Below are positions 34,495 through 43,077 of a DNA stretch of 64,000 nucleotides, in pieces. The stretch is from positions 1 to 64,000 of the forward strand of contig CAYXZW010000013.1 in NCBI GenBank assembly GCA_964469905.1, in the 5' to 3' direction. Position 1 is the first letter of the stretch, and every line of letters starts with the position of its first letter. The notes beneath the pieces were generated by a model. It was given only the letters and a program-made list of their open reading frames with translations. It had not been told where the DNA came from and ran no database searches. The DNA comes from MVRV01 sp964469905 (lineage in GTDB: Bacteria; Desulfobacterota; Syntrophia; Syntrophales; Smithellaceae). The position numbers were made by a program, and so were the translations under genes.

Positions 34495-35505
34495 TCACAT
34501 AATTGTTATGTCTCCGGAAAACAAGCGCATTTCAGATCCCTGTTCATCCCGGAGAATTAAAAAGCCATTTTGATCCATGTCGGTGATAACACCTTTATAG
34601 CAACCGTTGATTGTCCCGATCGTTACTTGTCTGCCCACCATGTCTGTCAAAGCTTTCCAACGGGTTATAATCGGCTCAAATCCTGATTCTCGAAACGCAT
34701 TATATCCTTGCTCAAAAAATTCCAGAAATTTGCACAAAAGAGTAATGCGGGAAAAGGCTGAGCCCGTTTCCATAAAAACACTTGTTGTTTTTGCACGGAT
34801 TTCTTCGGGGAACCGTTCACCGGGGCTGTTGACATTCATACCCAGGCCGATAACCATATAATCAATGACGTCCATTTCCACAGCCATCTCCAGAAGAATA
34901 CCGCCTATTTTCCTGCCCCCAACCATAATGTCATTAGGCCATTTTACGGTTGCTGAAAGACCGGTAGTGGCAATCAGTGCTTCGGCGGCGGCGACGGCTG
35001 TAAGAATTACCATTCGCGATGCCACACCCGGCGGCAGGCATGGCCTAATAATTAAAGATGCACAAATATTTTCTCCTGCCGCAGAAAACCAGGGCCGATC
35101 GAGCCGCCCGCGCCCTTGGGCCTGCTCCTCGGCAATCACCAGTGCACCTTCCGCCGCACCCGCGGCAGCCAATTCTTTGGCCCTGTTATTTGTTGAGTCT
35201 GTGCATACATAACGGTGCATGTCCCCTTGTCCTAAAACGGAGGTCAATAAACGGTCGCGGATCTCGCGAGCCAGCATCAGGTCGGGAATTTTCAGCAATC
35301 TGTAGCCTCGGCGGGGCAACGACTCAATTCCATACCCTTCTTCCTTCAGGTTGCCGATCTTTTTCCAGATGGCGGAGCGGGTCATGGATAAGCGTTGGGC
35401 CAGATACTCCCCGGAAACCCACTTTCCTTGCTTTTGTTTCAGAGAATTCAATAAAATATCTTTCGGGTCGGTCATGCTCAAAGGTGTAGCTGTTATAGAG
35501 GACAT
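34495..35505 (-). CDS. birA: BirA: biotin-protein ligase and transcriptional repressor
   Basis: 336 residues; ATG 35505 shares one base with the bioB stop, an internal ATG at codon 11 is also possible. N-terminal winged helix about 12-75 (LAQRLSMTRSAIWKKIGNLK) marks a class II ligase that also binds DNA. Ligase domain: biotin/ATP loop EEQAQGRGRLDRPWFS, KWPNDIMVGGRKIGGILLE, GLGMNVNSPGERFPEE and an SH3-like C-terminus. It forms biotinyl-5'-AMP, biotinylates acceptor carboxylases, and as holo-repressor should bind the operator upstream of bioB. Confidence 0.95.
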   Translation of the reverse strand: MSSITATPLSMTDPKDILLNSLKQKQGKWVSGEYLAQRLSMTRSAIWKKIGNLKEEGYGIESLPRRGYRLLKIPDLMLAREIRDRLLTSVLGQGDMHRYVCTDSTNNRAKELAAAGAAEGALVIAEEQAQGRGRLDRPWFSAAGENICASLIIRPCLPPGVASRMVILTAVAAAEALIATTGLSATVKWPNDIMVGGRKIGGILLEMAVEMDVIDYMVIGLGMNVNSPGERFPEEIRAKTTSVFMETGSAFSRITLLCKFLEFFEQGYNAFRESGFEPIITRWKALTDMVGRQVTIGTINGCYKGVITDMDQNGFLILRDEQGSEMRLFSGDITIM

Positions 35506-36554
35506 TATGTTTTTTTTGCGCCTTTCTTTCGGCCGCAGTCCTGGCCTGCTTTGGTCGAACAGGTGCAGCGGGTATTAGCCTCCCGGGTAGCCCGCAGCCC
35601 AAGGTCGTTAATCATTTCGTGATCCAGTGTGCTGTCCCGTCCATCTGTTGTTAAATAATTACCGGTCATTAGGGAATTGGCGCCTGCTACTATAGCCAGG
35701 GGCAGCAGTTGCCGCAGGTTTTTTTCCTTACCACCGCCGAGTTTGATATCCCGGTCGGGTAGCATGAAGCGGAAAACAGCGATGGTCATCAGAATTTCCA
35801 TGGGCGGCAGCGGTTCCATGCGGGCGAGGGGAGTTCCTTTGATCGGGTTTAGGATGTTGATGGGTATGGAATCCACGTTCAGTTGCCGTAGGGTTTCAAT
35901 AAGCTCAATCCGGTGGGTTATGCCCTCTCCCAGTCCGATGACTCCTCCTGAACAAACGGAAAGGCCGGCGGCTTTGGCTTTCTGTATCGTCGCTACATCT
36001 TCTTCATAGGCATGTGTCGTGCAAATATTGGGAAAGAAACTCCGGGAAGTTTCCAGATTATGGTGGTAGCGGTAAAGCCCTGCTGCTTTCAGATCCTTTG
36101 CTCTTTGGGCATCGATTATGCCCAGGGAGGCGCAGGGCTTGATTCCCGTTTTTTCAATTCCTTCAATAGCTTTGAAAATTTCTGACCACTCCTTTTTCGC
36201 TTTGATCATTTTACCGCTGGTGACAATTCCGAACAGCTCGACACCCCGGCGGGCGGCTTCGGTGGCTTCCGCTATGATCTGGGCTGCCTTTTGGAGAGGA
36301 TATGATGGAGCTCCCGTTGCATAGAAAGAAGATTGGGCGCAAAAAGCACAATCCTCCGGGCACAGACCTGCTTTAGCATTAACTATACCGCAGAGAATAA
36401 TCTCTCGTCCTTTCCAATGCTCCCGAATTTCGGTGGCCGCAGCCATAATCCGGAAAGGATTGCCCGTTCCTTCGATAAAAAGTTCGAGGGCGTCAGCGGC
36501 GGTAAGGCCGTTATTGGTAAGGGCTTCATTTTTCAGTTTATCAATTATATCCAA
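35505..36554 (-). CDS. bioB: Biotin synthase
   Basis: 349 residues; TTG start at 36554 with GGAG about nine bases upstream. Radical SAM enzyme inserting sulfur into dethiobiotin. The [4Fe-4S] motif is CPEDCAFCAQSS (about 64-75), followed by GVELFGIVTSGK, CASLGIID, RYHHNLETSRSFFPNICTTH and NYLTTDGR. The C-terminus carries extra Cys (CTCSTKAGQDC). No bioA/bioD/bioF genes are adjacent, so other steps are elsewhere or the cell salvages precursors in addition to importing biotin. Confidence 0.96.
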   Translation of the reverse strand: MDIIDKLKNEALTNNGLTAADALELFIEGTGNPFRIMAAATEIREHWKGREIILCGIVNAKAGLCPEDCAFCAQSSFYATGAPSYPLQKAAQIIAEATEAARRGVELFGIVTSGKMIKAKKEWSEIFKAIEGIEKTGIKPCASLGIIDAQRAKDLKAAGLYRYHHNLETSRSFFPNICTTHAYEEDVATIQKAKAAGLSVCSGGVIGLGEGITHRIELIETLRQLNVDSIPINILNPIKGTPLARMEPLPPMEILMTIAVFRFMLPDRDIKLGGGKEKNLRQLLPLAIVAGANSLMTGNYLTTDGRDSTLDHEMINDLGLRATREANTRCTCSTKAGQDCGRKKGAKKT

Positions 36555-36609
36555 TGAATAGTCTCCACAATCAGATTCTTCCCGGTTTCTTTAGGCAAAA
36601 AATAATCAA

Positions 36610-36641
36610 ATGTCAACCATAATAATCACAAAGGTTCACAA
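36610..36641 (-). promoter_or_regulatory. BirA operator upstream of bioB
   Basis: ATGTCAACC, 14 bases, GGTTCACAA: an inverted repeat matching the known bacterial BirA operator consensus TTGTAAACC-N14/15-GGTTTACAA at 7 of 9 and 8 of 9 positions. It lies 55 bases before the bioB start. On the bioB strand a TTGACA (36616-36611) overlaps one half-site, so binding should block RNA polymerase. The divergent thioredoxin-like gene has its own boxes 14 bases away and may also be affected. Confidence 0.82.
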
Positions 36642-36654
36642 TCAAAAATTGTGC

Positions 36655-36683
36655 TTGACGAAGTTGTTAGATACCAATAAATA
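36655..36683 (+). promoter_or_regulatory. Putative promoter for the thioredoxin-like gene
   Basis: TTGACG at 36655-36660, a 17-base spacer and TAAATA at 36678-36683, about 20 bases before the ATG of the plus-strand gene; close to the BirA operator. Confidence 0.45.
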
Positions 36684-36701
36684 TTCTTCGGGGGGAAATT
36701 G

Positions 36702-37214
36702 ATGTCGATAAAAGAAATCAAGCAGGTAATGATAAATGGCCGGATGATCGGCATTAGCGGTTTGGAGGAAGCCATAAAGGAAGTAGGCCGGATTGCCGGA
36801 GAATTGGGAGACAGCGAAATTCAAGAAAGGCTTTTCGAAATAATCTCCCGGAATAACTATGTGCCGTCAAATATTCAGAATGCTTACGAAATAGCTGTTT
36901 TGCGCGAATTTAAAAAAGCTCAGGGATTGCCTGTCGCCCCGGAGCATGTAACCGGATTTAAAATAGCGGTTCTGGGTATGGGGTGTGCCCGTTGCTCCCA
37001 ACTCGAATCGGATGTGCGGGACATTTTGTCGGAGATGAAAATTGCTGCTGATTTGCAGCATATTACTGATTTGAAGGAAATTGCAGGATATGGAGTGATG
37101 GGATCACCGGCTCTTGTCATCAACAATAAAGTGGTATCTGTCGGCGAAGTACCGCCGAAAAGTAAAATCCGTCAATGGATAATCGAGTCTTGTAATCTTC
37201 CGGAAGACAGATAG
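36702..37214 (+). CDS. Thioredoxin-like small disulfide protein with N-terminal helical domain
   Basis: Start taken at ATG 36702 behind GGGGGGA (the TTG at 36699 is an alternative). 170 residues. The C-terminal part, from about 85, is a minimal thioredoxin fold of the MTH895/'redox-active disulfide protein 2' type: KIAVLGMGCARCSQLESDV with CxxC, and GVMGSPALVINNKVVSVGEV with cis-Pro. The N-terminal about 75 residues (IKEIKQVMINGRMIGISGLE) are helical and look like an extra domain found in some anaerobes. Probably a cytoplasmic thiol redox or sulfur-transfer protein, grouped with the following rhodanese-related gene. Confidence 0.78.
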   Translation: MSIKEIKQVMINGRMIGISGLEEAIKEVGRIAGELGDSEIQERLFEIISRNNYVPSNIQNAYEIAVLREFKKAQGLPVAPEHVTGFKIAVLGMGCARCSQLESDVRDILSEMKIAADLQHITDLKEIAGYGVMGSPALVINNKVVSVGEVPPKSKIRQWIIESCNLPEDR

Positions 37215-37259
37215 GACGAAGCAGAATGTTTTCATGAATGATTGACACCAAGACCGCAA

Positions 37260-37757
37260 ATGCAACGTCGCCGCAATACTTATCCGGCTTTCCGGGAAGC
37301 AAGCATTATTTTAATTCTTTCATTAATGATTGCTGTCGCATTCAATGCGCTACGACCCGCCGGGATTCCTTTATTCGGATTTTCTTCCCCGGAGCTTATT
37401 AAGAAACAACAAGCCAATATTCCTTTAATAGCACTTAATGAAGCGCAGAAGCTGTATTTAAAAAAGAAAGTTGTTTTTGTCGATGCCCGTGATCCCCTAA
37501 GTTTTGAGGAAGGGCATATTGCCGGCTGTTATGTGCGCGGCGCGTCACTGCTTTCGGCAGGACTATGCTTGACTTTTGCTGCGGTTCTGACAATAAGTCT
37601 ATTACGGGGACTGCATATCTCCTGTGGCTGCTTCGGTCGTGCAACAGGAACCATAAATTGGCTCTATCTGGTTCTCGATAACGGGTTGGCGGCCATGTCG
37701 GTTTTTACTTTGATTTTTGACCGCGGCTGGCGTTATTTCTCTCTGCGCAGTCAATAA
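37260..37757 (+). pseudogene. Chimeric rhodanese / MauE-DoxX membrane protein, probable deletion fusion
   Basis: Start unclear: ATG 37260 or TTG 37242; neither has a good ribosome-binding site. Residues up to about 90 give a membrane segment and the first half of a rhodanese domain, ending at VVFVDARDPLSFEEGHIAG. The catalytic-Cys half is absent. In frame, it continues with YVRGASLLSAGLCLTFAAVL, SLLRGLHISCGCFG and WLYLVLDNGLAAM, the second half of a MauE/DoxX-like redox membrane protein, which normally has about four helices. The junction falls at about 37525-37530. It looks like an internal deletion that joined two neighbouring genes; a natural fusion is less likely because both domains are incomplete. 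It may still be translated. Confidence 0.6.
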
Positions 37758-37778
37758 ACCCGGGACATGCCACCGTTT

Positions 37779-38552
37779 CTATTGCTGGCAGGCTGGGCAA
37801 TAAAAAGTGCTGCGGCCTCCCTGTTTAATTCTGACGATCTTACCGCCGCATTTAACACAGGGTCTTCCTTCCTGGCCGTAAGCTTTTAACTCGAACTGAT
37901 TTTCTCCCTTGTGTCCATACAAATCGCGCCAGTCGGAAACCGATGTGCCTCTTTTATCAATGGCCTTTTTTAGAATATTCCTGGCCTTGCCGAAAGTTTT
38001 TCTCCAATCTTTACTTGTTAATGCCGCCGCCATTTTTTCCGGATGAATCCCGGCGGCGAATAAAATTTCGCAAGCATAGATATTGCCAATGCCGCTGACG
38101 GCATTTTGATCCATGATCAGGTTTTTCACTTTGGTTTTGCGCCGGCCATGGTTGGCGATAAAGGACTGTTCATCGAAATCCAGGATAATGTCATTGCTTT
38201 CCGGAGCATCTTTTGTCGGCTCAACCCTGACCGTAGCAAAGCGGCGCGGGTCGACCAGATAAAGATTGCCTGCAGGCAGCGTCATTTGCCAGCGGGTGTG
38301 TTTTGGTCTGTCCGATTCCTTTTGCCAGAGCAGCCGGCCCGTCATTCTTAAATGGATTAAAATAGAGTTGCCGGTGTTGAGAAGCATCTCGATCGTTTTA
38401 CCTTTGCGCCTCACCGCAACTACCGTGTTTCCGCCCATGTCTTGCAGATGAGCCAATTTCGAGTCGTAGACTGCGGAAGCGAATATCTTCTTCCCGGCAA
38501 TCTTCTTTTGCAACTGACGACACAGCGTTTCTACTTCCGGTAATTCGGGCAT
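37779..38552 (-). CDS. mutM: Formamidopyrimidine-DNA glycosylase
   Basis: Start set at ATG 38552 so that the catalytic Pro2 of MPELPEVE is N-terminal after Met removal; GAGGAGG lies just upstream and the longer frame to 38603 is rejected. About 257 residues. It removes 8-oxoguanine and formamidopyrimidines with beta,delta-lyase activity. Lys in KGKTIEMLL (beta-hairpin Lys), LIMDQNAVSGIGNIYACEIL (helix-two-turn-helix) and the zinc finger CVKC...CPAC at the C-terminus are present. Confidence 0.95.
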   Translation of the reverse strand: MPELPEVETLCRQLQKKIAGKKIFASAVYDSKLAHLQDMGGNTVVAVRRKGKTIEMLLNTGNSILIHLRMTGRLLWQKESDRPKHTRWQMTLPAGNLYLVDPRRFATVRVEPTKDAPESNDIILDFDEQSFIANHGRRKTKVKNLIMDQNAVSGIGNIYACEILFAAGIHPEKMAAALTSKDWRKTFGKARNILKKAIDKRGTSVSDWRDLYGHKGENQFELKAYGQEGRPCVKCGGKIVRIKQGGRSTFYCPACQQ

Positions 38553-38736
38553 CACACACCTCCTCGTTTGACTTACATACTGTTTGGAGTCGTTACGGAA
38601 CAACCACGATACTGGAGTGGCTATCGTTGAACATCGGCTTACTAAATTTTATCGACTTTGCCCATAACTTTTTCTTTGACAATTAGCGGCTTGATCTTTA
38701 TTAACTCCCTTGGAAAACAAGCTTACAGGAGGTTAT

Positions 38737-39153
38737 ATGGACTATTTACAAATGACTGCTCCTTGCGGGCTGGACTGTTTTAATTGTCTGCTGTACCAGG
38801 CTTTGAGCAACGAGCAATTAAGAAAGGTAATCGCCGATAAGATGCAGATACCGCTGGAAGACGCTTCCTGCAACGGTTGCCGCGCTCAGGGCGGTCAAAT
38901 TGCCGCGGTGAAGATGACGCAGCCGTGTAAGGTATATCAGTGTATATCGAAGAAGGGTATTTCGTTTTGCTGTGATTGCTCGGACTTCCCTTGTGATCAT
39001 CTGCATCCTTACGCGGATCTTGCGGCACAGCGACCGCATAACATCAAGGTCTATAACCTTTGCCTGATCAGGAAAATGGGGCTTGAGCGCTGGGCGGAGG
39101 AAAAAGCAAAGAGCGGAAGAGAAAAATATTTCCAGGGCAAACTTCAATTGTAA
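38737..39153 (+). CDS. DUF3795 Cys-rich protein
   Basis: Start at ATG 38737, with AGGAGGT nine bases before it (a TTG at 38710 is rejected). 138 residues with CGLDCFNCLLYQ near the N-terminus, then CNGCRAQGG, PCKVYQC and FCCDCSDFPCDHL, the DUF3795 pattern with about a dozen Cys likely to bind zinc or an iron-sulfur cluster. Frequent in anaerobes; function unknown. Alone between mutM and kamA. Confidence 0.82.
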   Translation: MDYLQMTAPCGLDCFNCLLYQALSNEQLRKVIADKMQIPLEDASCNGCRAQGGQIAAVKMTQPCKVYQCISKKGISFCCDCSDFPCDHLHPYADLAAQRPHNIKVYNLCLIRKMGLERWAEEKAKSGREKYFQGKLQL

Positions 39154-39192
39154 AAAAACTTTTATTTTTTAGAGCAAAACACAAAAAAAATG

Positions 39193-39220
39193 TTGACAAA
39201 TTTTATAGCTCGCGTAAATT
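39193..39220 (+). promoter_or_regulatory. Putative promoter of the kamA cluster
   Basis: TTGACA at 39193-39198, a 16-base spacer and TAAATT at 39215-39220, 60 bases before the kamA ATG. Confidence 0.5.
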
Positions 39221-39279
39221 CAATTTCAGATATTTTTTAAAAACTTGATCGGAAGGATACCTTCCTGAAGGAGGAAAAG

Positions 39280-40590
39280 ATGGAAAACGAGACCCTGTTT
39301 AATGAGGAGGCGGAACCTCCTGGTCCTACGACCGGTCTTGTTAAGATTGAAAATGAAGTTTTAGATTTTTTCCCATTAAGCACCCAAGCCCACCAGCCAT
39401 ATCCGGCTAAACAAAAGACAGACAGACTTTTATTTCCTTTTAAAGACTCACCGCGATCGCGCATTTTCCGTAAACGTTTTTATCCCGAAATTACCCGCTT
39501 CGAATGGTTTGATTGGCACTGGCAGCTGCGGAACGCAATTCGCGACGTAGAGACATTGTCGCGGATTATTAATCTTTCCGAAAACGAGCGCCAGGCCATG
39601 ATGCATCATTCGGGATCACTCCCGGTTTCCATAACGCCCTATTATGCCAGTTTGCTTAGCGCGCATGACCCTGCAGCTCCGTTGCGCAGATCGGTTGTTC
39701 CTGTTGTGGACGAATGTTTACACACAGCCGGCGAAGAAGAAGATCCGCTTTGTGAGGACACTGACTCTCCCGTTTGCGGCATAGTGCATCGCTATCCCGA
39801 TCGTGTTTTGTTTCTGGTTACGGATATCTGTTCAACCTATTGTCGTTATTGTACGCGCTCCCGCATTATCGGACGCCGCAACCAGAATTTTGTTGATCTG
39901 GATAAATGGGAAAAGGCAATTGAATATATCGAAAGTAATCCGAACATCCGGGACGTGCTCCTGTCCGGCGGTGATCCTTTAACTTTGTCCGATGAAAAAC
40001 TGGAGTGGCTGCTTTCCCGGTTGAAGATGATTCCGCACGTTGAACTTATACGTATCGGTACCAAGGTGCCGGTTGTCTTACCGCAACGGATAACTCCGGC
40101 CCTCACTGCCATGTTAAGAAGATATCATCCCCTCTGGATGAGCATCCACATAACTCATCCCGACGAATTAACACCGGAGATGAGTGCTGCTTGCATCCGC
40201 CTGGCCGATGCCGGCATTCCGCTGGGGAGCCAGACCGTGCTTTTGTCCGGCATCAATGACGAAGTTTCCACGATGGCCCGCCTTGTTCATGGCCTGATCC
40301 AGATTCGCGTGCGTCCCTATTATCTGTATCAGTGCGATCCGATTCCCGGGTCTTCTCATTTCCGTACGCCGATAAGTAAGGGGCTGGAAATTATTCAGGG
40401 GCTGCGCGGCCATACGACGGGATACGCCGTGCCCACTTACGTTGTTGATGCTCCCGGCGGTGGAGGAAAGATTCCTCTGTTGCCCGAATATGCCATAGGT
40501 TGGGACAAAGGTGATCTGCTCCTGCGCAATTATGAGGGCAATGTTTTTCGCTATCCGGACAATCACGCCGAAACAAAAGATATCCATTAA
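39280..40590 (+). CDS. kamA: Lysine 2,3-aminomutase
   Basis: 436 residues. Radical SAM/PLP enzyme that interconverts L-alpha-lysine and L-beta-lysine. The cluster motif is C184-STY-C188-RY-C191. The PLP lysine is K397 in DAPGGGGKIP. Two Asp that bind the epsilon-amino group of lysine in the clostridial enzyme (D293, D330) map to D353 (YQCDP) and D390 (VVDAPGGGG), with identical 37-residue spacing. This favours lysine over glutamate as substrate. Longer than the EF-P enzyme EpmB, and no epmA or efp is adjacent. ATG behind GGAGG. It is followed after 24 bases by two ATP-grasp genes, so the beta-lysine is probably ligated rather than fermented. Confidence 0.9.
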   Translation: MENETLFNEEAEPPGPTTGLVKIENEVLDFFPLSTQAHQPYPAKQKTDRLLFPFKDSPRSRIFRKRFYPEITRFEWFDWHWQLRNAIRDVETLSRIINLSENERQAMMHHSGSLPVSITPYYASLLSAHDPAAPLRRSVVPVVDECLHTAGEEEDPLCEDTDSPVCGIVHRYPDRVLFLVTDICSTYCRYCTRSRIIGRRNQNFVDLDKWEKAIEYIESNPNIRDVLLSGGDPLTLSDEKLEWLLSRLKMIPHVELIRIGTKVPVVLPQRITPALTAMLRRYHPLWMSIHITHPDELTPEMSAACIRLADAGIPLGSQTVLLSGINDEVSTMARLVHGLIQIRVRPYYLYQCDPIPGSSHFRTPISKGLEIIQGLRGHTTGYAVPTYVVDAPGGGGKIPLLPEYAIGWDKGDLLLRNYEGNVFRYPDNHAETKDIH

Positions 40591-40614
40591 GCCCTGTGGA
40601 GGTAAAAGAGTTAT

Positions 40615-41619
40615 TTGAGTAACACCGTTTGTAAGTTGAAAATAGGAATGACTTATGATTTGCGGAATGATTATTTAAAAGAAGGTTATACCCACGAAGA
40701 AACCGCCGAGTTTGATCTTCCGGACACAATCGAAGCAATTGAAAAAGTTATTATAGATAGTGGTTATGAGGCCTGCCGCATCGGCAATATCAAAGCACTT
40801 ACCCGAAGGCTGGCGGCAGGCGAGCGTTGGGATTTGGTTTTTAATATTGCCGAAGGCATATCCGGTTTCGGGCGCGAAGCACAAGTTCCGGCCCTGCTGG
40901 AAGCTTACAATATTCCCTATACTTTTTCTGATCCACTAGGCCTTGCCCTGACTCTGCACAAGGGTATGACCAAACATATCATTTCTGACCTGGGTATTCC
41001 TACACCGGATTTTACCGTAATTCAAACCGAAGAAGATATAGCGGGCGTTCGTCTGCCCTTCCCACTTTTTGCCAAGCCCGTTGCCGAAGGAACAGGCAAG
41101 GGGATAACGGCGCTGTCAAAAATAAACACCAGCGAAGAATTAAACCTGGTCTGTAAAGATCTCTTGAAGAACTTCCGGCAGCCCGTACTGCTGGAAACTT
41201 ATCTTCCCGGCCGGGAATTTACCGTCGGCATTTTAGGTACCGGTAAAAATGCCCGAGCGCTGGGAGCAATAGAAGTAATCTTGCGTCCGACAGCAGAGAA
41301 AAACGCCTATTCCTATGAAAATAAAGAAAATTATGAGACGCTCGTACAATATGTTCTGGTAGATGATGCTGAGGCCCGACAAGCCATGGAAATATCGCTG
41401 GCCGCCTGGCGCGGATTGGATTTAAAAGATGCCGGCCGAATAGATTTACGTTCCGATATTCACGGTGTGCCCAATTTCATGGAAGTTAACGCGCTGGCCG
41501 GTTTGAACCCTGTAAGGTCGGATTTGCCCATTTTATGCAATCTGCTGGGGATTGCTTACTCGCATTTGATCAGCTCCATAATTGACTCTGCCTTACAGCG
41601 TGCAGAAATAAACAGATAA
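40615..41619 (+). CDS. D-Ala-D-Ala-ligase-like ATP-grasp enzyme, copy A
   Basis: 334 residues, TTG start behind GGAGGT. ATP-grasp fold: KPVAEGTGKGITALSKIN, ETYLPGREFTVGILG, GRIDLRSDIHGVPNFMEVNA. The substrate-side motif of true D-Ala-D-Ala ligases (NTxPGMTxxS) is replaced by NALAGLNPVRSDLPIL, so it belongs to the diverged Ddl-like group that joins other amino acids. Between kamA and a second ATP-grasp gene (6-base gap). Inferred: carboxylate-amine ligation involving beta-lysine. Peptidoglycan synthesis is unlikely because no mur genes are linked. Confidence 0.82.
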   Translation: MSNTVCKLKIGMTYDLRNDYLKEGYTHEETAEFDLPDTIEAIEKVIIDSGYEACRIGNIKALTRRLAAGERWDLVFNIAEGISGFGREAQVPALLEAYNIPYTFSDPLGLALTLHKGMTKHIISDLGIPTPDFTVIQTEEDIAGVRLPFPLFAKPVAEGTGKGITALSKINTSEELNLVCKDLLKNFRQPVLLETYLPGREFTVGILGTGKNARALGAIEVILRPTAEKNAYSYENKENYETLVQYVLVDDAEARQAMEISLAAWRGLDLKDAGRIDLRSDIHGVPNFMEVNALAGLNPVRSDLPILCNLLGIAYSHLISSIIDSALQRAEINR

Positions 41620-41625
41620 CAATCA

Positions 41626-42642
41626 ATGTCCGATAAAAATAACTTTCCGGAAGGTCAAATGAAAAAAGCCATAATCCTCCACAGCGATGTTCCGCCGAAT
41701 GCCAGCGAAGATGAACTCGATTGCCTGCGCCAGGCGGACACAATTGCCGAAGCGCTCCGCAAGCTTGGCTATGATCCTGTTTTATTGCCTTTTGTACTTG
41801 ATTTGAATCAGACAATTCAAGCATTGCAAGCTATGCAGCCCGAGTTTGTTTTCAATCTCGTGGAGACGATCAACGGCAAAGGCAGTCTTATTCATTTTGC
41901 CCCGTCACTTTTGGATTATCTGAATATTCCTTATACCGGTTGCGGTACCGATGCCATGTTTCTTACTTCTAATAAACCTTTAACCAAGGAAATGATGCAA
42001 AGTGCAGGAATCGCCACACCGGCGTGGATTTCGTCTCGTGGTGTTTACGCAGGAGTAGCGCCCTCATCCACTTATCTCCTGAAAGCTTCCTGGGAAGATG
42101 CTTCCGTCGGCCTGGATGAAAATTCCATTTTTCAACTTACCGCTACAACGGACATTATAGCTCTTATGAATGATCGTAAGAAAAGCATCGGTGGTCCTTG
42201 TTTTGCCGAAGCTTACATTGACGGGCGTGAATTTAATATGGCGTTAATTGCCGGAAAGTCCGGAGTGCAGGCTCTGCCGCCTGCCGAAATGCAGTTTATC
42301 GGATTTGGCCCCGAAAAATTAAAACTGCTTGACTACAACGCTAAATGGGTCGAGGGAACCTTTGCATACGAGAATACTGCCCGGACGATGGATTTTTCAC
42401 CCGAAGATGATCCATTAATTGCTGATTTGCAGGACATTGCCAAACGTTGCTGGCAGCTCTTCGGGTTGCGCGGGTATGCCCGGGTTGATTTCCGGATCGA
42501 TAAAAACGGGCAGCCCTGGGTGCTGGAAATCAATGCCAATCCTTGTTTGTCACTTGAGGCCGGCTTTGCCTTTGCAGTAGAGCGGGCTGGATTACAATAC
42601 CACGAAGCCATTGATCTAATTGTTCAAGATGCACTGAAATGA
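41626..42642 (+). CDS. D-Ala-D-Ala-ligase-like ATP-grasp enzyme, copy B
   Basis: 338 residues from ATG 41626 (ATG 41659 is an alternative). ATP-grasp landmarks: LLKASWEDASVGLDENSIF, EAYIDGREFNMALIAG, GYARVDFRIDKNGQPWVLEI followed by NANPCLSLEAGFAFA. The metal-binding Asp and Asn/Glu are kept. It is clearly distinct from copy A, so the two probably catalyse successive or different ligations. Encoded 6 bases after copy A. Confidence 0.82.
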   Translation: MSDKNNFPEGQMKKAIILHSDVPPNASEDELDCLRQADTIAEALRKLGYDPVLLPFVLDLNQTIQALQAMQPEFVFNLVETINGKGSLIHFAPSLLDYLNIPYTGCGTDAMFLTSNKPLTKEMMQSAGIATPAWISSRGVYAGVAPSSTYLLKASWEDASVGLDENSIFQLTATTDIIALMNDRKKSIGGPCFAEAYIDGREFNMALIAGKSGVQALPPAEMQFIGFGPEKLKLLDYNAKWVEGTFAYENTARTMDFSPEDDPLIADLQDIAKRCWQLFGLRGYARVDFRIDKNGQPWVLEINANPCLSLEAGFAFAVERAGLQYHEAIDLIVQDALK

Positions 42643-42722
42643 AGTTGATCGACAATGTACAATCGTTACACTAAGAAGTCTTTGAGTACAAAATTAATTT
42701 TTCCTAAGGAGAATGTGTTTCT

Positions 42723-43073
42723 GTGTTAAAACCGATTATCTTGCTGTTTTTTTCTAACCTGTTTATGACTTTTGCGTGGTATGGACATTTAAAAAGCATG
42801 AATAATAAGCCTTTATTTATTGTTATTATGTTGAGCTGGGGGATCGCTTTCTTTGAGTATGTGCTGCAGGTTCCCGCCAACCGCATTGGCTTTCATTATT
42901 ATAATCTTGGTCAGCTGAAAGTTATTCAGGAAGTTATTACGATGGTTGTTTTTGCGGGATTTGCTTTTCTTTACATGAAACAACCGCTGAAGCTGGATTA
43001 TTTGTGGGCCGGTCTTTGTCTGGTCGGGGCGGTTTACTTCATGTTTCGTGACGGATTGCCTCAGGTACAATAA
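42723..43073 (+). CDS. DMT/DUF486-type small membrane protein
   Basis: 116 residues, GTG start after AAGGAGA. Four membrane helices (IILLFFSNLFMTFAWYGHL, FIVIMLSWGIAFFEYVLQV, VITMVVFAGFAFLYM, YLWAGLCLVGAVYFMF) and the DUF486 signature VPANRIG. Drug/metabolite-transporter-like half-size fold; substrate unknown. It lies between the ATP-grasp pair and a GNAT gene that begins four bases after its stop. Confidence 0.85.
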   Translation: MLKPIILLFFSNLFMTFAWYGHLKSMNNKPLFIVIMLSWGIAFFEYVLQVPANRIGFHYYNLGQLKVIQEVITMVVFAGFAFLYMKQPLKLDYLWAGLCLVGAVYFMFRDGLPQVQ

Positions 43074-43077
43074 TTTT

